64,000 nucleotides of DNA, taken from contig NZ_JAQGCZ010000012.1 in assembly GCF_027706845.1 (NCBI RefSeq), positions 110,880-174,879 of the forward strand, in the 5' to 3' direction. The DNA comes from Mycolicibacterium sp. BiH015. Its GTDB lineage: Bacteria; Actinomycetota; Actinomycetes; Mycobacteriales; Mycobacteriaceae. Shown piece by piece: positions 14,050 to 23,146 of this stretch. A program made the translations under genes and the position numbers. The stretch's first letter is position 1. The number at the start of each line of letters is the position of its first letter. Below the pieces are notes generated by a model, which was given only the letters and a program-made list of their open reading frames with translations, did no database searches and had not been told where the DNA came from.

Positions 14050-15309
14050 GTGATCGACCCCAAGGTGCTGCGAGAGAACCCCGACGCCGTCCGCGCATCG
14101 CAACGAGCGCGCGGTGAGGACCCCGGTCTCGTCGACGCGCTCGCCGACGCCGATGCCGCGCGTCGGGCCGCGATCTCGGCCGCCGACAATCTGCGCGCCG
14201 AGCAGAAGTCGGCGAGCAAGCTGGTCGGTAAGGCCTCACCCGACGAGCGGCCAGCGCTGCTCGCGGCCGCCAAGGAATTGGCAGAGAAGGTCAAGGCCGC
14301 CGAGGTCGCGCAGAGCGACGCCGAAGCCGCGTACACCGCCGCGCACATGGCGATCTCGAACGTGATCATCGACGGGGTCCCGGCCGGCGGCGAGGACGAC
14401 TTCGTGGTTCTCGACACTGTCGGGGAGCCGCCGGCGCTCGACAACCCGAAGGATCACCTCGAGCTCGGCGAAGCGTTGGGCCTGATCGACATGGAGCGTG
14501 GCGCCAAGGTCTCGGGTTCGCGGTTCTACTTCCTCACCGGTTTCGGCGCGCTGCTGCAGCTGGGTCTGTTCCAGCTCGCCGTGCGCACGGCCACCGAGAA
14601 CGGCTTCACCCTCGTCATCCCGCCGGTGCTGGTGCGGCCCGAGATCATGCGCGGCACCGGATTCCTCGGGGCGCACGCCGACGAGATCTACCACCTCGAC
14701 GAGGACGACCTCTATCTGGTCGGAACCTCCGAGGTCCCGCTGGCCGGCTACCACTCCGACGAAATCCTGGACCTCTCCGACGGACCGCTGCGCTACGCCG
14801 GCTGGTCGTCGTGCTTCCGCCGGGAGGCGGGCAGCTACGGCAAGGACACCCGCGGCATCATCCGTGTGCACCAGTTCGACAAGGTCGAAGGCTTCGTCTA
14901 CTGCAAGCCCGAGGATGCCGAGGCCGAACACGAGCGGCTGCTGGGCTGGCAGCGGCAGATGCTCGGCCACATCGAGGTGCCCTACCGCGTGATCGACATC
15001 GCCGCGGGCGACCTCGGGTCCTCGGCGGCGCGCAAGTACGACTGCGAGGCATGGGTGCCGACCCAGCAGACCTACCGGGAGCTGACCTCCACCTCGAACT
15101 GCACGACGTTCCAGGCGCGCAGGCTCGCGGTGCGCTACCGCGACGAGAACGGCAAGCCGCAGACGGCGGCGACGCTCAACGGCACGCTCGCCACCACCCG
15201 CTGGCTGGTCGCGATCCTGGAGAACCATCAGCAGCCCGACGGCAGCGTGCGAATTCCCGACGCGCTGGTGCCCTACGTCGGTGTGGACATACTGACCCCG
15301 AAAAGCTAA
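14050..15309 (+). CDS. serS: Seryl-tRNA synthetase
   Basis: The 419-residue class II synthetase charges tRNA-Ser with serine. The N-terminal coiled-coil tRNA-binding arm spans residues ~25-100, followed by class II motif 2 ('SSCFRREAGSYGKDTRGIIRVHQFDKVE') and motif 3 ('GTLATTRWLVAILEN'). The serine pocket 'TSNCTTFQARR' is intact. The start is GTG 14050. It is divergent from the septum-formation gene, with 130 bases between, and its last 4 bases overlap the next, convergent gene. It equals Rv3834c. Confidence 0.97.
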   Translation: MIDPKVLRENPDAVRASQRARGEDPGLVDALADADAARRAAISAADNLRAEQKSASKLVGKASPDERPALLAAAKELAEKVKAAEVAQSDAEAAYTAAHMAISNVIIDGVPAGGEDDFVVLDTVGEPPALDNPKDHLELGEALGLIDMERGAKVSGSRFYFLTGFGALLQLGLFQLAVRTATENGFTLVIPPVLVRPEIMRGTGFLGAHADEIYHLDEDDLYLVGTSEVPLAGYHSDEILDLSDGPLRYAGWSSCFRREAGSYGKDTRGIIRVHQFDKVEGFVYCKPEDAEAEHERLLGWQRQMLGHIEVPYRVIDIAAGDLGSSAARKYDCEAWVPTQQTYRELTSTSNCTTFQARRLAVRYRDENGKPQTAATLNGTLATTRWLVAILENHQQPDGSVRIPDALVPYVGVDILTPKS

Positions 15310-15656
15310 CGGCCGCTCAGGAATTCGTCGAGCAGCGCGACAAATCGATCCGGATGGGCAGGGGTGCATGCCGGGTTCGGCGTCGCCCCGATATCGATGG
15401 TTACCAGCGTCGACTTGAGCGGCCGGCGGACGTCGAGCGGCATCCAGCGGCGCGGATCGGTGCTGCCCCACAGCCTGAAGCGCTCCAGCACCAGCCCGAG
15501 TGCGGCGCGACGATAGCCTCGGATGTCACGCAACGGGATGATCTTCGAGGTTCCCGACGGAAAGTGGTAGCGGCGCAACGTCAGTGCTTCCCGATCGAGT
15601 TGGATCAGGCCGTCGTCGTAGTATCTGGGGTGGCTCTGCTCGTTCGGGTTCGTCAT
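15306..15656 (-). CDS. Conserved hypothetical protein, 116 residues
   Basis: The product is soluble, beta-rich and has no signal peptide. Segments such as 'YYDDGLIQLDREALTLRRYHFPSGTSKIIPLRDIRGY' (shown here only to mark the strands) resemble the small PH-like proteins of bacteria, which begin with two hairpins and a conserved 'I..L..I' step; this is a weak resemblance. It lies one base after the Rieske/MBL gene's stop region and shares its strand (start 15656, next stop 15658), so it is translated in the same operon, downstream. Function unknown; a helper role for the Rieske/MBL enzyme is an inference from position. Confidence 0.6.
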   Translation of the reverse strand: MTNPNEQSHPRYYDDGLIQLDREALTLRRYHFPSGTSKIIPLRDIRGYRRAALGLVLERFRLWGSTDPRRWMPLDVRRPLKSTLVTIDIGATPNPACTPAHPDRFVALLDEFLSGR

Positions 15657-15657
15657 G

Positions 15658-17211
15658 TCACTCCATTTTGGCCGAGCGCAATTCGTGTCCCTTGGTGGTC
15701 AGGCACCTCCCGGTGTCCAGGTTCCACTGCCACCCGTGCAGATTGCATGTCAGCGTGGTGCCGTCGACGACCCCGAACTTCGACAGATCGGCCTTCAGGT
15801 GCGGGCAGCGCCGCTGAATCTCCCAGCCCTCCAACGTGATCGATGCACTGTCGTCGTGCGCCTCGGCGAACCAGCCATCGGCGTAGGCGATTCGTTCGTC
15901 GGTGAGGCACTTGAAGAACGTGTAGAGGTATTCGTTGTAACCGCCGACGCGCCACGCCGTGAAGCGCGTCGACAGGAAGATCGTGTTGACCCAGTCGGGC
16001 TCCCTGTCGCGCAGCACCGTGCGCACCAACTCGGGGGCGATGCCGAAGCCGTACCGGAACTTCTCATCCGGAACGGCTTCGCGCACGGCGCGTTTCGGGA
16101 AGTCGAGCACCACGGTTTCAGGACCCAGGCGCAGCTCGACGGGGTAGCCGATGCCGTCGCAGATCTGATCCGACTGGAGCATGATGGGCTCGAAGAGTTC
16201 CCGCAGCGGCTCCAGCAGGGGCTCTCCCTCGGCCGGCGCCCAGCCGGCCTTCTCGGCCGCGAGGACCGGCGCCATCCGTTCGGCGAAGTCGGCGATATAG
16301 GCGGCCTTACCGGTTGTGAATATGGCCTCGACGTCGTCGTCGGGAAGGGGATGAGTAAGCGAGTTCAGGTGCGAGCCGGTGAATCCCGCTGTCGAGCCGG
16401 GAATCATCAGCAGACCGCCGTCATGACCGTGGCTGCGCATCTGGTCCAGGAAGACCATCTGGTCGGGGAAGATGTTGGCAGGGTCGCCGTGGTCGTCGTT
16501 GAGCTCGCGCAGCTGCGGATCCAGGAAACAGGGCGGCCCGGCCGACGGGATGACCCACGTAGCGCCGACCTGTGCGATGTACTGCCTGCAGCGGTCCATC
16601 TGCCGCTGGCGCTTCTGGGTGCCGAACGCCTCCTTGGCGCGGGCGGGCATGTCGTAGACCATCGGGTACCAGATCGCGCCCGAGTACTGCAGCATGTGGA
16701 CATCGACCTGACCGAAGTCCGCATGCACCATGTCGAGGTCGACGGGCCGGGCGTCGTTCATGTTGAATGCGACGGTTTCCCCGTCGTCGACGACGAGGCC
16801 GGAGTCCCCGATCGGACCGTCGGCGGGGGCGCGCAGCGCGATGATCATCACGTCGAGATCGCCCTTCGGGCCGCTCACGCGGTGCTTGACGGAGTCCGTC
16901 GTCTCGAAGAACTCGTGGAAGCCGAGCTTCTCCAGCTCGCGTCGAAGATCGGGCACCGGGTAGTCCGGCAGCAGCACGACGGCGTCCTTGTTGACGTACT
17001 CGGTGAGGTGCTTCGGGTCGAAGTGATCCTTGTGCAGGTGTGAGACGTAGAGGTAGTCGACGTCGCCGAGGGCGGCCCAGTCGAGTTGCGTGTTGTCCGG
17101 GAACGGGAACCACGACGCGAAGTAGGCGGGGTTCACCCACGGGTCGCACAGGATGCTTCCGGCTTTGGTGGCGATGTGGAAGCCGGCGTGCCCGACACTC
17201 GTGACCTGCAC
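15658..17211 (-). CDS. Metallo-beta-lactamase / Rieske [2Fe-2S] fusion protein (Rv3818 homologue)
   Basis: The 517-residue protein has an N-terminal MBL-fold domain with His58-x-His60-x-Asp62-His63 ('VSHLHKDHFD') and a C-terminal Rieske domain with Cys469-x-His471 and Cys489-x2-His492 ('RCPHLKADL', 'LTCNLHGWQWN'). A middle region of about 200 residues resembles CMP-Neu5Ac hydroxylase-type or UlaG-like enzymes. It likely couples electron transfer to oxidation or hydrolysis on the MBL site; the substrate is unknown. Start GTG 17211 has GAAGGGA upstream and matches Rv3818; the 51-residue upstream extension lacks support. There is no signal peptide. Confidence 0.85.
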   Translation of the reverse strand: MQVTSVGHAGFHIATKAGSILCDPWVNPAYFASWFPFPDNTQLDWAALGDVDYLYVSHLHKDHFDPKHLTEYVNKDAVVLLPDYPVPDLRRELEKLGFHEFFETTDSVKHRVSGPKGDLDVMIIALRAPADGPIGDSGLVVDDGETVAFNMNDARPVDLDMVHADFGQVDVHMLQYSGAIWYPMVYDMPARAKEAFGTQKRQRQMDRCRQYIAQVGATWVIPSAGPPCFLDPQLRELNDDHGDPANIFPDQMVFLDQMRSHGHDGGLLMIPGSTAGFTGSHLNSLTHPLPDDDVEAIFTTGKAAYIADFAERMAPVLAAEKAGWAPAEGEPLLEPLRELFEPIMLQSDQICDGIGYPVELRLGPETVVLDFPKRAVREAVPDEKFRYGFGIAPELVRTVLRDREPDWVNTIFLSTRFTAWRVGGYNEYLYTFFKCLTDERIAYADGWFAEAHDDSASITLEGWEIQRRCPHLKADLSKFGVVDGTTLTCNLHGWQWNLDTGRCLTTKGHELRSAKME

Positions 17212-17261
17212 AGATATCCCTTCCGGGCACGATCTTTGCGACTGCGCGCCCGCCGGACAGT

Positions 17262-17981
17262 TTAGCCGGGCAACGGCTGCTCTTCGTTCCACCGAGCGCG
17301 GTAGTAGGCGATGCGCTCCCGGTCCGGGGCGACTCCGTATGCATCCAGCAGTAGGGCCTCCCACCTCGGGTCGTCGTCGCTCGGGTAGTTCCAGTCCAGC
17401 GACATGGTCGCGACCGCAAGATCTGCCCAGCGGTCCGCGGGGCCGAGGTCACCGAGGTCGACGTGCCCGCACCAGGTGCCGTCGTCGGCCATCAGCGTGT
17501 TCGGCGCGCAGGCGTCGCCATGGCACACCACGAGTCGGTCTGACGGCGGCGGAGCGCCCATCGGGGACGGCCCGCCCACCCAGGACGGCGGCGTAAGCGG
17601 GCAGCTCTCGACGGGCAGCGCGTCGTGCAGCCGGCGCAGACCGGTCCCGATGGCCACGGCGGCGGTCTCTGGGTCGTTCGACCACAGCGGGTCGACGGCG
17701 CTTCGGCCGGGCAATGCGGCCGTGTGCAGCCAGCCAGGTCCGGATCCGAGGACTGCCGGAACCGGTGTGTACGGCGCAGCCCAACGCAAGCGCGGCTCCT
17801 CGGCGGCCAGCAGCCCGGCGACGGCGTCGGGGTAGACCTTCACGAACTCGGTGGCCGGCGTCGACCCGATGGCGAAGGTCACCCCGCCGAGTTCGTTGAC
17901 CCACACCGCGGTCACCGGCCTGTCGGCGGCGATGGCCGCGACCACATCGGGCACCGGTTGGGGTCCGGTAGGTGCACTCAT
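17262..17981 (-). CDS. Aminoglycoside 3'-phosphotransferase-like kinase (Rv3817 homologue)
   Basis: The 239-residue protein has the APH/choline-kinase catalytic loop His-Gly-Asp-x4-Asn ('VVCHGDACAPNTLM') and the metal-binding Asp in 'GHVDLGDLGPADRWADLA', close to APH(3') enzymes. Rv3817 has the same place and a similar length. Whether it acts on aminoglycosides is unknown; many such homologues phosphorylate metabolites. Start ATG 17981 overlaps by two bases an alternative ATG (17980) of the divergent acyltransferase gene, so a shared promoter zone is very short. It is 50 bases upstream of the Rieske/MBL gene on the same strand. Confidence 0.82.
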   Translation of the reverse strand: MSAPTGPQPVPDVVAAIAADRPVTAVWVNELGGVTFAIGSTPATEFVKVYPDAVAGLLAAEEPRLRWAAPYTPVPAVLGSGPGWLHTAALPGRSAVDPLWSNDPETAAVAIGTGLRRLHDALPVESCPLTPPSWVGGPSPMGAPPPSDRLVVCHGDACAPNTLMADDGTWCGHVDLGDLGPADRWADLAVATMSLDWNYPSDDDPRWEALLLDAYGVAPDRERIAYYRARWNEEQPLPG

Positions 17982-18018
17982 GGCCGGCCTCTCGTATGCG
18001 CGCACTACGCTTGCGCCT

Positions 18019-18774
18019 GTGGAACCGGTATACGGCACGGCCATCCAGCTTGCCCGGCTGGTCTGGCGATTCCAGGGCCTGAAGTTCACCGTGACCGGGG
18101 TCGAGAACCTACCCCGCACCGGCGGCGCGGTGATCGCGATCAACCACACCAGCTACTTCGACTTCACCTTCGCCGGTCTGCCTGCCTACCAGCAGCATCT
18201 GGGGCGCAAGGTGCGGTTCATGGCGAAGAAGGAAGTCTTCGACCACAAGATCATGGGCCCGCTGATGCGCGGCATGCGGCACATCCCGGTGGACCGGGCC
18301 AGCGGTGCCGCGTCGTTCGAGGAGGCGTGCCGGCGGCTGGCCGCAGGCGAATTCGTCGGCGTCTATCCCGAGGCAACGATCAGCCGCAGCTTCGAGATCA
18401 AGGAGTTCAAGTCCGGTGCCGCGCGGATGGCGATCGCGGCAGGCGTGCCGATCGTGCCGCACATCATCTGGGGCGCCCAGCGGGTCTGGACGAAGGGCCA
18501 CCCCAGGAACATGAAGCGTCCCAAGGTGCCGATCTTCATCACCGTGGGCAAGCCGATCGAGCCGACGCTGCCCGCGGCCGAGTTGACCACCGTGCTGCAT
18601 TCGCGCATGCAGCACCTCCTCGAGCAGGTGCAGGACGCCTACGGGCCGCATCCGGCCGGGGAGTTCTGGGTGCCGCACCGGTTGGGCGGCGGCGCTCCGA
18701 CCCTCGCCGAAGCCAACCTCATGGACGCCGAAGAGGCCAGGCAGAAGGCCGCGCGCCGCGAGTCGCCGGGATAG
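18019..18774 (+). CDS. 1-acyl-sn-glycerol-3-phosphate acyltransferase family protein (Rv3816c homologue)
   Basis: The 251-residue PlsC-family protein has motif I His-x4-Asp ('AINHTSYFDFTFAG'), motif II ('HIPVDRASGAA'), motif III 'VGVYPEATISRS' and motif IV 'VPIVPHIIWG'. It is expected to move acyl groups from acyl-CoA to a lysophospholipid or related acceptor at the membrane. I use GTG 18019, which gives 'VEPVYGTAIQLARL', similar to the start of the next gene; ATG 17980 would overlap the divergent kinase start. It is followed four bases later by a paralogue. Confidence 0.88.
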   Translation: MEPVYGTAIQLARLVWRFQGLKFTVTGVENLPRTGGAVIAINHTSYFDFTFAGLPAYQQHLGRKVRFMAKKEVFDHKIMGPLMRGMRHIPVDRASGAASFEEACRRLAAGEFVGVYPEATISRSFEIKEFKSGAARMAIAAGVPIVPHIIWGAQRVWTKGHPRNMKRPKVPIFITVGKPIEPTLPAAELTTVLHSRMQHLLEQVQDAYGPHPAGEFWVPHRLGGGAPTLAEANLMDAEEARQKAARRESPG

Positions 18775-18778
18775 TCAC

Positions 18779-19516
18779 ATGGAACCGGTCTTCCGCGCGC
18801 TGGAAATCACGGCGAAGCTGGCGGTGAGGGCTACCGGGACGAAGATCACCTTCCGCGGGCTGGACAACATCCCGGCCAGCGGCGGAGCCGTCGTCGCGAT
18901 CAACCACACCGGTTACGTCGACTTCCTTCCTGCCGCCCTGGCCGCGACCCGGAGGGGCCGCCGCATGCGTTTCATGATCAAGGCGGAGATGAAGGACGTG
19001 CTGGTGGTCGGCTGGCTGATCAAGCACACAGGGACGATCCCGGTGGACCGCCGGGCCGGTGCGGGCGCCTATGCCGCCGCGGTGGACTCGTTGCGGCGCG
19101 GCAACATCGTGGGCGTGTATCCGGAGGCGACGATCAGCCGCAGTTTCGAGCTCAAGGAGTTCAAGTCGGGCGCGGTCCGCATGGCCAGGGAGGCAGGCGT
19201 GCCGATCGTCCCGCTGATCGTGTGGGGAGCCCATCGCCTGTGGACGAAGGATCATCCGAAAGCGCTGGGCCGCAACAAGTTTCCGGTCACCGTCGCGGTG
19301 GGGTCACCGATCACGGCCCACGGTGCTGCCGCTGACGTTTTGCGTGCGTCGATGACGCAGCTGCTTCACGACGCGCAAACCGGGTACGAGCAGCCGCCGG
19401 GTGCTTTCTGGCTGCCCCGCCGCCTCGGCGGAAGCGCCCCGACGCCCGAGGAGGCTGCAGTGATGGAGGAGGCCGAGTTGGCTGAGAGAGCACGTAGGCG
19501 GGGAGACCGCCGATGA
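18779..19516 (+). CDS. Second PlsC-family acyltransferase, tandem paralogue (Rv3815c/Rv3814c type)
   Basis: The 245-residue protein is clearly related to its upstream neighbour: 'MEPVFRALEITAKL' start, 'AINHTGYVDFLPA' motif I, 'TIPVDRRAGAG', 'VGVYPEATISRSFELKEFKSG' and 'VPIVPLIVWGAHRLWTKDHP'. M. tuberculosis has three such genes in tandem (Rv3814c-Rv3816c); here there are two. The C-terminus is charged and Arg/Glu-rich. It starts four bases after the previous stop and its stop overlaps the HAD gene's ATG (ATGA), so the three genes form one coupled operon. A role in envelope or storage lipid synthesis is inferred. Confidence 0.87.
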   Translation: MEPVFRALEITAKLAVRATGTKITFRGLDNIPASGGAVVAINHTGYVDFLPAALAATRRGRRMRFMIKAEMKDVLVVGWLIKHTGTIPVDRRAGAGAYAAAVDSLRRGNIVGVYPEATISRSFELKEFKSGAVRMAREAGVPIVPLIVWGAHRLWTKDHPKALGRNKFPVTVAVGSPITAHGAAADVLRASMTQLLHDAQTGYEQPPGAFWLPRRLGGSAPTPEEAAVMEEAELAERARRRGDRR

Positions 19517-20325
19517 CGCCGTTGCTCATCGCCACCGACGTGGACGGAACCCTGCTCGACGACGACGAGAACGTCAGCTCCAGAACACGTTCGGTGGTTC
19601 GTGCCGTGGTGGACGCGGGGGCGCAGTTCGTACTGGCGACCGGGCGCCCGCCGCGCTGGGTGCAACCGGTGGTGGATCAGCTGGGCTTCGCGCCGATGGC
19701 GGTGTGTGCCAACGGCGCGGTGATCTACGACCCGTCGGCGGACCGGATCGTTGCGGCGCGCACGCTGTCGGCCGACGTGCTCGCCGAACTCGCGGAGATC
19801 GCGACCCGGGTCATCCCGGGTGCGGGCCTGGCCGTGGAGCGGGTGGGTCGCAGTGCACACGATGCGGCCACGCCGCAGTTCGTCAGCTCCCCTGGGTATG
19901 AGCACGCCTGGCTGAATCCCGACAACACCGAAGTGTCGGTCGACGACCTGCTCAGCGCACCCGCGGTGAAGCTGTTGATCCGGAAGTCGGGTGCGCGCAG
20001 TGCCGACATGGCCGCCGAGCTCGCCAACCACATCGGCATTCAGGGCGACATCACCTACTCGACGAACAACGGTCTGATCGAGATCGTGCCGCTGGGTATC
20101 AGCAAGGCGACCGGTATCGACGAGCTGGCCCGTCCGCTGGGCATCGAGGCCGCTGACGTGGTGACGTTCGGCGACATGCCCAACGACGTGCCGATGCTGG
20201 GGTGGGCGGGGCTCGGTGTCGCGATGGGCAATGCGCACCCCGACGCCGTCGCCGCCGCCGACGAGGTGACGGCGACCAACGCCGAGGACGGGGTCGCGCG
20301 GGTGCTCGAGCGTTGGTGGCTGTAA
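19513..20325 (+). CDS. Cof-type HAD hydrolase (Rv3813c homologue)
   Basis: The 270-residue protein has the HAD nucleophile loop 'IATDVDGTLLDDD' at residues 5-17, Thr in 'VLATGRPPRW', Lys in 'ISKATGI' and the final Asp pair in 'TFGDMPNDVPMLG'. This places it in the IIB/Cof class with a beta-alpha cap (residues ~85-190). It dephosphorylates small phosphometabolites; the physiological substrate is not known. Coupled by an ATGA overlap to the acyltransferase, it may act on a product or precursor of that pathway, though this is only suggested by context. Confidence 0.88.
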   Translation: MTPLLIATDVDGTLLDDDENVSSRTRSVVRAVVDAGAQFVLATGRPPRWVQPVVDQLGFAPMAVCANGAVIYDPSADRIVAARTLSADVLAELAEIATRVIPGAGLAVERVGRSAHDAATPQFVSSPGYEHAWLNPDNTEVSVDDLLSAPAVKLLIRKSGARSADMAAELANHIGIQGDITYSTNNGLIEIVPLGISKATGIDELARPLGIEAADVVTFGDMPNDVPMLGWAGLGVAMGNAHPDAVAAADEVTATNAEDGVARVLERWWL

Positions 20326-20404
20326 CAGCTCTTCGGTAGCAAGTTCGCAGCGACATCGTCTGTGTTGACGTACCCGCAGATTTGCTCGCTGTCATGATGG
20401 TGGC

Positions 20405-23146
20405 GTGGGGGGTACGTATGACTCCACGGCGGGGCCGACCTCTGCCGTGGACGATTTTCTTGTCACAGCTGGTCGGCAACCGGCCGGGCTGCTGATCGAG
20501 GGCGAAGCCGGCATCGGCAAGACGACGTTGTGGAACGGCATCGTGGAGCGCGCCGTGAGCGCCGGCTTCCAGGTGCTCTCCGCGCGCACCGCGCAGGCGC
20601 GTTCCGGACTGGCGCATGCCGCGCTCGCCGACCTGTTCGAAAAGATCGACGCCCACGTGTTGGCCGAGCTACCCGACATGCAGCGCCTGGCCGCCGACCG
20701 GGTGATGCTCCGCGATGTGACCGCCGGCCGGCCGACCGACGAACGGGTCACCGCGGCGGCACTGTTGAGCGCGGTCCACGCGATGTGCGTGCAGGCGCCC
20801 GTGCTCATCGCGATCGACGATGTGCAGTGGCTGGACCCCTCGACTGTGGCCGTGTTGGCGTTCGTCGCACGGCGTCTGAGGGGACCGGTCGGGGTGGTGG
20901 TCACGCAAAGATCCGGCGATGACGTCGCAGAACCGGCCGCATCGTGGCTGCAGGTCGGCACTACGGGAGCGACCAGGCTCCAGGTGCCGCCGATGAGTCT
21001 GGGCGCGTTGCACACGATGCTGTCGGCCCGGCTCGGCAAGCGGTTCTCCCGCCCGGCCATCGTGCGGATCGCGGAAGTATCGGGCGGAAATCCGCTGTAC
21101 GCCTTGGAGTTGGCACGGGTGGTCGACGGTGGACCACTCGGCCGCGGGCAACGTCTCCCCGAAACCTTGGCCGATGTGGTCAGGCTACGGGTGGCCGGTC
21201 TCTCCGACGATGTGCGCGACGTGCTGCTCGTCGCGGCGTCGGTCACGGTCCCGACGGTCGATCTGCTGGCTTCGATCATCGGTGTGAGTGCGGCGCAGAT
21301 CACCGCCATGCTCGAGGTCGCCGAGGTTGAGGGCATCGTGTCCATCGAGGGCAACCGGGTCCGCTTCACCCATCCGCTGCTGGCCAGCGGGATCTATGAG
21401 AACGCCGAGCCCGCGCTGCGTAGGGAGTTTCACCGGCGGCTGGCGGGGATCTACACCCAGCCGGAGTTGCGGGCCCGTCATCTGGCGTTGGCGACCACCG
21501 AGGCCGACGAGGCGACACTGTCGACGCTGGACGCCGCGGCCGAATCCGCGCGGACGCGCGGTGCTCCCGCGGCAGCGGCCGAGCTCGTCGAGTTGGCGAT
21601 CGAGCTCGGCGGCGACGACGTGCCGCGGAGGATTCGGGCGGCCGAACACCATTACGTCGCGGGCGACATGCAGCGAGCAGCGGTATTGCTCGACGGTGTG
21701 ATCGCCGAACTGCGGCCCGGCGTTCTGCGGGCGATCGCTCTCAATCTTCTTGGCGCTGTGCGGATATTCGAGGACGACTACGCCGCGGCCGTGGACATGC
21801 TGGAGCAGGCGCGCGGTGACGCCGAGGACAACGAGGCGGTGATGGTCGCCTCGCTGGTGTCGCTGTGCTTCGCGCAAGGGATGGTGGGCGCCTTCGACCG
21901 ACAGATCGCCACGGGGCGACGGGCCGTCGAGATCGCCGAGCGGGCCGGGCTGAATGCGCTGATCAGCCAGGCGTTGGCGCTCTGGGTGCTCGTCGGAGCC
22001 CAGGCCGGCGACGGGCTCGACGAGGAGTCCATGCGGCGCGCTGTCGATCTGCAGGATCTCGACGTGGATGTGCCGATTCCTTTCAATGCCCGTGCGACGT
22101 GTGGATTCGCGCTCGGCGTCGCGGGCAGACTGGCCGAGGCCGACGAGCAGCTGACCGAGGTCGCCGAGCGGTCCCGGCAACGTGGGGCCGAGCACGACCT
22201 GGTGGCGGTCATGGGCTACCGGACCCTGGTAGCGATCTGGCGGGGACGCTACGACGAGGCGAACACCTATGCCGTCGACATGATGGAACGTGCCGAACAA
22301 CTCGGCGGTTCGGTGGTGATCGCGTCGAGTGTCTACGCAGCATCTGCCGCCTACCGCGGGCAGGAATCGCAGGCCCGCCTGCACGCCGAACGAGCCCTTG
22401 CCCAGGGAGTCGGCTATCCGACCCTGACGATATGGGCCAGTACGGCGCTCACGTTCCTCGAAGTGTCGCTGGGCCGCTACGGCGCGGCGGTGCAGGCAGT
22501 CGCGCCGTTGATCGACCTGTACCGTCCCTTCCGCGGAACGGAACTGATGTCGGCGAGCTTCGTGCCCGATGCGGTCGAGGCGTTGATCGCAGTGGGACGT
22601 CTCGCGGATGCCGAGGAGCTGACCGGCGCCCTTGAGCGCAACGGTCGACGGCTGGATCGCCCGTGGATGCTGGCTGCGGGAAACCGTTGCCGTGCCATGC
22701 TTTCGGTCGGGTACGGCGACCTCGGCGCCGCGCAGGAGGCGGCGCGGCGTGCGATGGCCGAACACGACCGGCTGGCCATGCCTTTCGAGCGTGCCCGCTC
22801 ACTGTTGGTACTGGGCGAGGTGCAACGCCGGCTGCGACATCGCGATGCGGCAGCTGAGTGTGTGCGCGAGGCGCTGCGCGTCTTCGAATCGCTGGGTGCA
22901 CCTCTGTGGGCGGAGCGGGCTCGAAAACAGTTGTCGGGCATCACCGCGACGCGCATCGAGACCTCGGAACTCACCGACTCCGAGCGCCGCGTCGCCGAGC
23001 TCGTCGCTTCGGGGATGAGCAATCGCGAGGTCGCCGAGGCGCTGTTCGTGAGCATCAAGACTGTCGAGACCAACCTCACCCGCGTGTACCGCAAGTTGGG
23101 GATCCGGTCCAGGGCGCAACTGGGCAAGCGCCTGGGGCAGTCCTAG
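20405..23146 (+). CDS. LuxR-type large ATPase transcriptional regulator (LAL family)
   Basis: The 913-residue protein has a Walker A motif at residues ~33-41 ('GEAGIGKTTLW'), a Walker B motif ('VLIAIDDVQWLD'), a long TPR-like helical middle (residues ~350-830) and a C-terminal LuxR/GerE HTH ('LTDSERRVAELVASGMSNREVAEALF'). LAL proteins sense a ligand through the ATPase/TPR unit and activate transcription. Inducer and targets are unknown. The start is GTG 20405, 79 bases after the HAD gene. The stop overlaps the stop of the convergent csp gene (23143-23146). In M. tuberculosis a PE_PGRS gene (Rv3812) occupies this place. Confidence 0.88.
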   Translation: MGGTYDSTAGPTSAVDDFLVTAGRQPAGLLIEGEAGIGKTTLWNGIVERAVSAGFQVLSARTAQARSGLAHAALADLFEKIDAHVLAELPDMQRLAADRVMLRDVTAGRPTDERVTAAALLSAVHAMCVQAPVLIAIDDVQWLDPSTVAVLAFVARRLRGPVGVVVTQRSGDDVAEPAASWLQVGTTGATRLQVPPMSLGALHTMLSARLGKRFSRPAIVRIAEVSGGNPLYALELARVVDGGPLGRGQRLPETLADVVRLRVAGLSDDVRDVLLVAASVTVPTVDLLASIIGVSAAQITAMLEVAEVEGIVSIEGNRVRFTHPLLASGIYENAEPALRREFHRRLAGIYTQPELRARHLALATTEADEATLSTLDAAAESARTRGAPAAAAELVELAIELGGDDVPRRIRAAEHHYVAGDMQRAAVLLDGVIAELRPGVLRAIALNLLGAVRIFEDDYAAAVDMLEQARGDAEDNEAVMVASLVSLCFAQGMVGAFDRQIATGRRAVEIAERAGLNALISQALALWVLVGAQAGDGLDEESMRRAVDLQDLDVDVPIPFNARATCGFALGVAGRLAEADEQLTEVAERSRQRGAEHDLVAVMGYRTLVAIWRGRYDEANTYAVDMMERAEQLGGSVVIASSVYAASAAYRGQESQARLHAERALAQGVGYPTLTIWASTALTFLEVSLGRYGAAVQAVAPLIDLYRPFRGTELMSASFVPDAVEALIAVGRLADAEELTGALERNGRRLDRPWMLAAGNRCRAMLSVGYGDLGAAQEAARRAMAEHDRLAMPFERARSLLVLGEVQRRLRHRDAAAECVREALRVFESLGAPLWAERARKQLSGITATRIETSELTDSERRVAELVASGMSNREVAEALFVSIKTVETNLTRVYRKLGIRSRAQLGKRLGQS

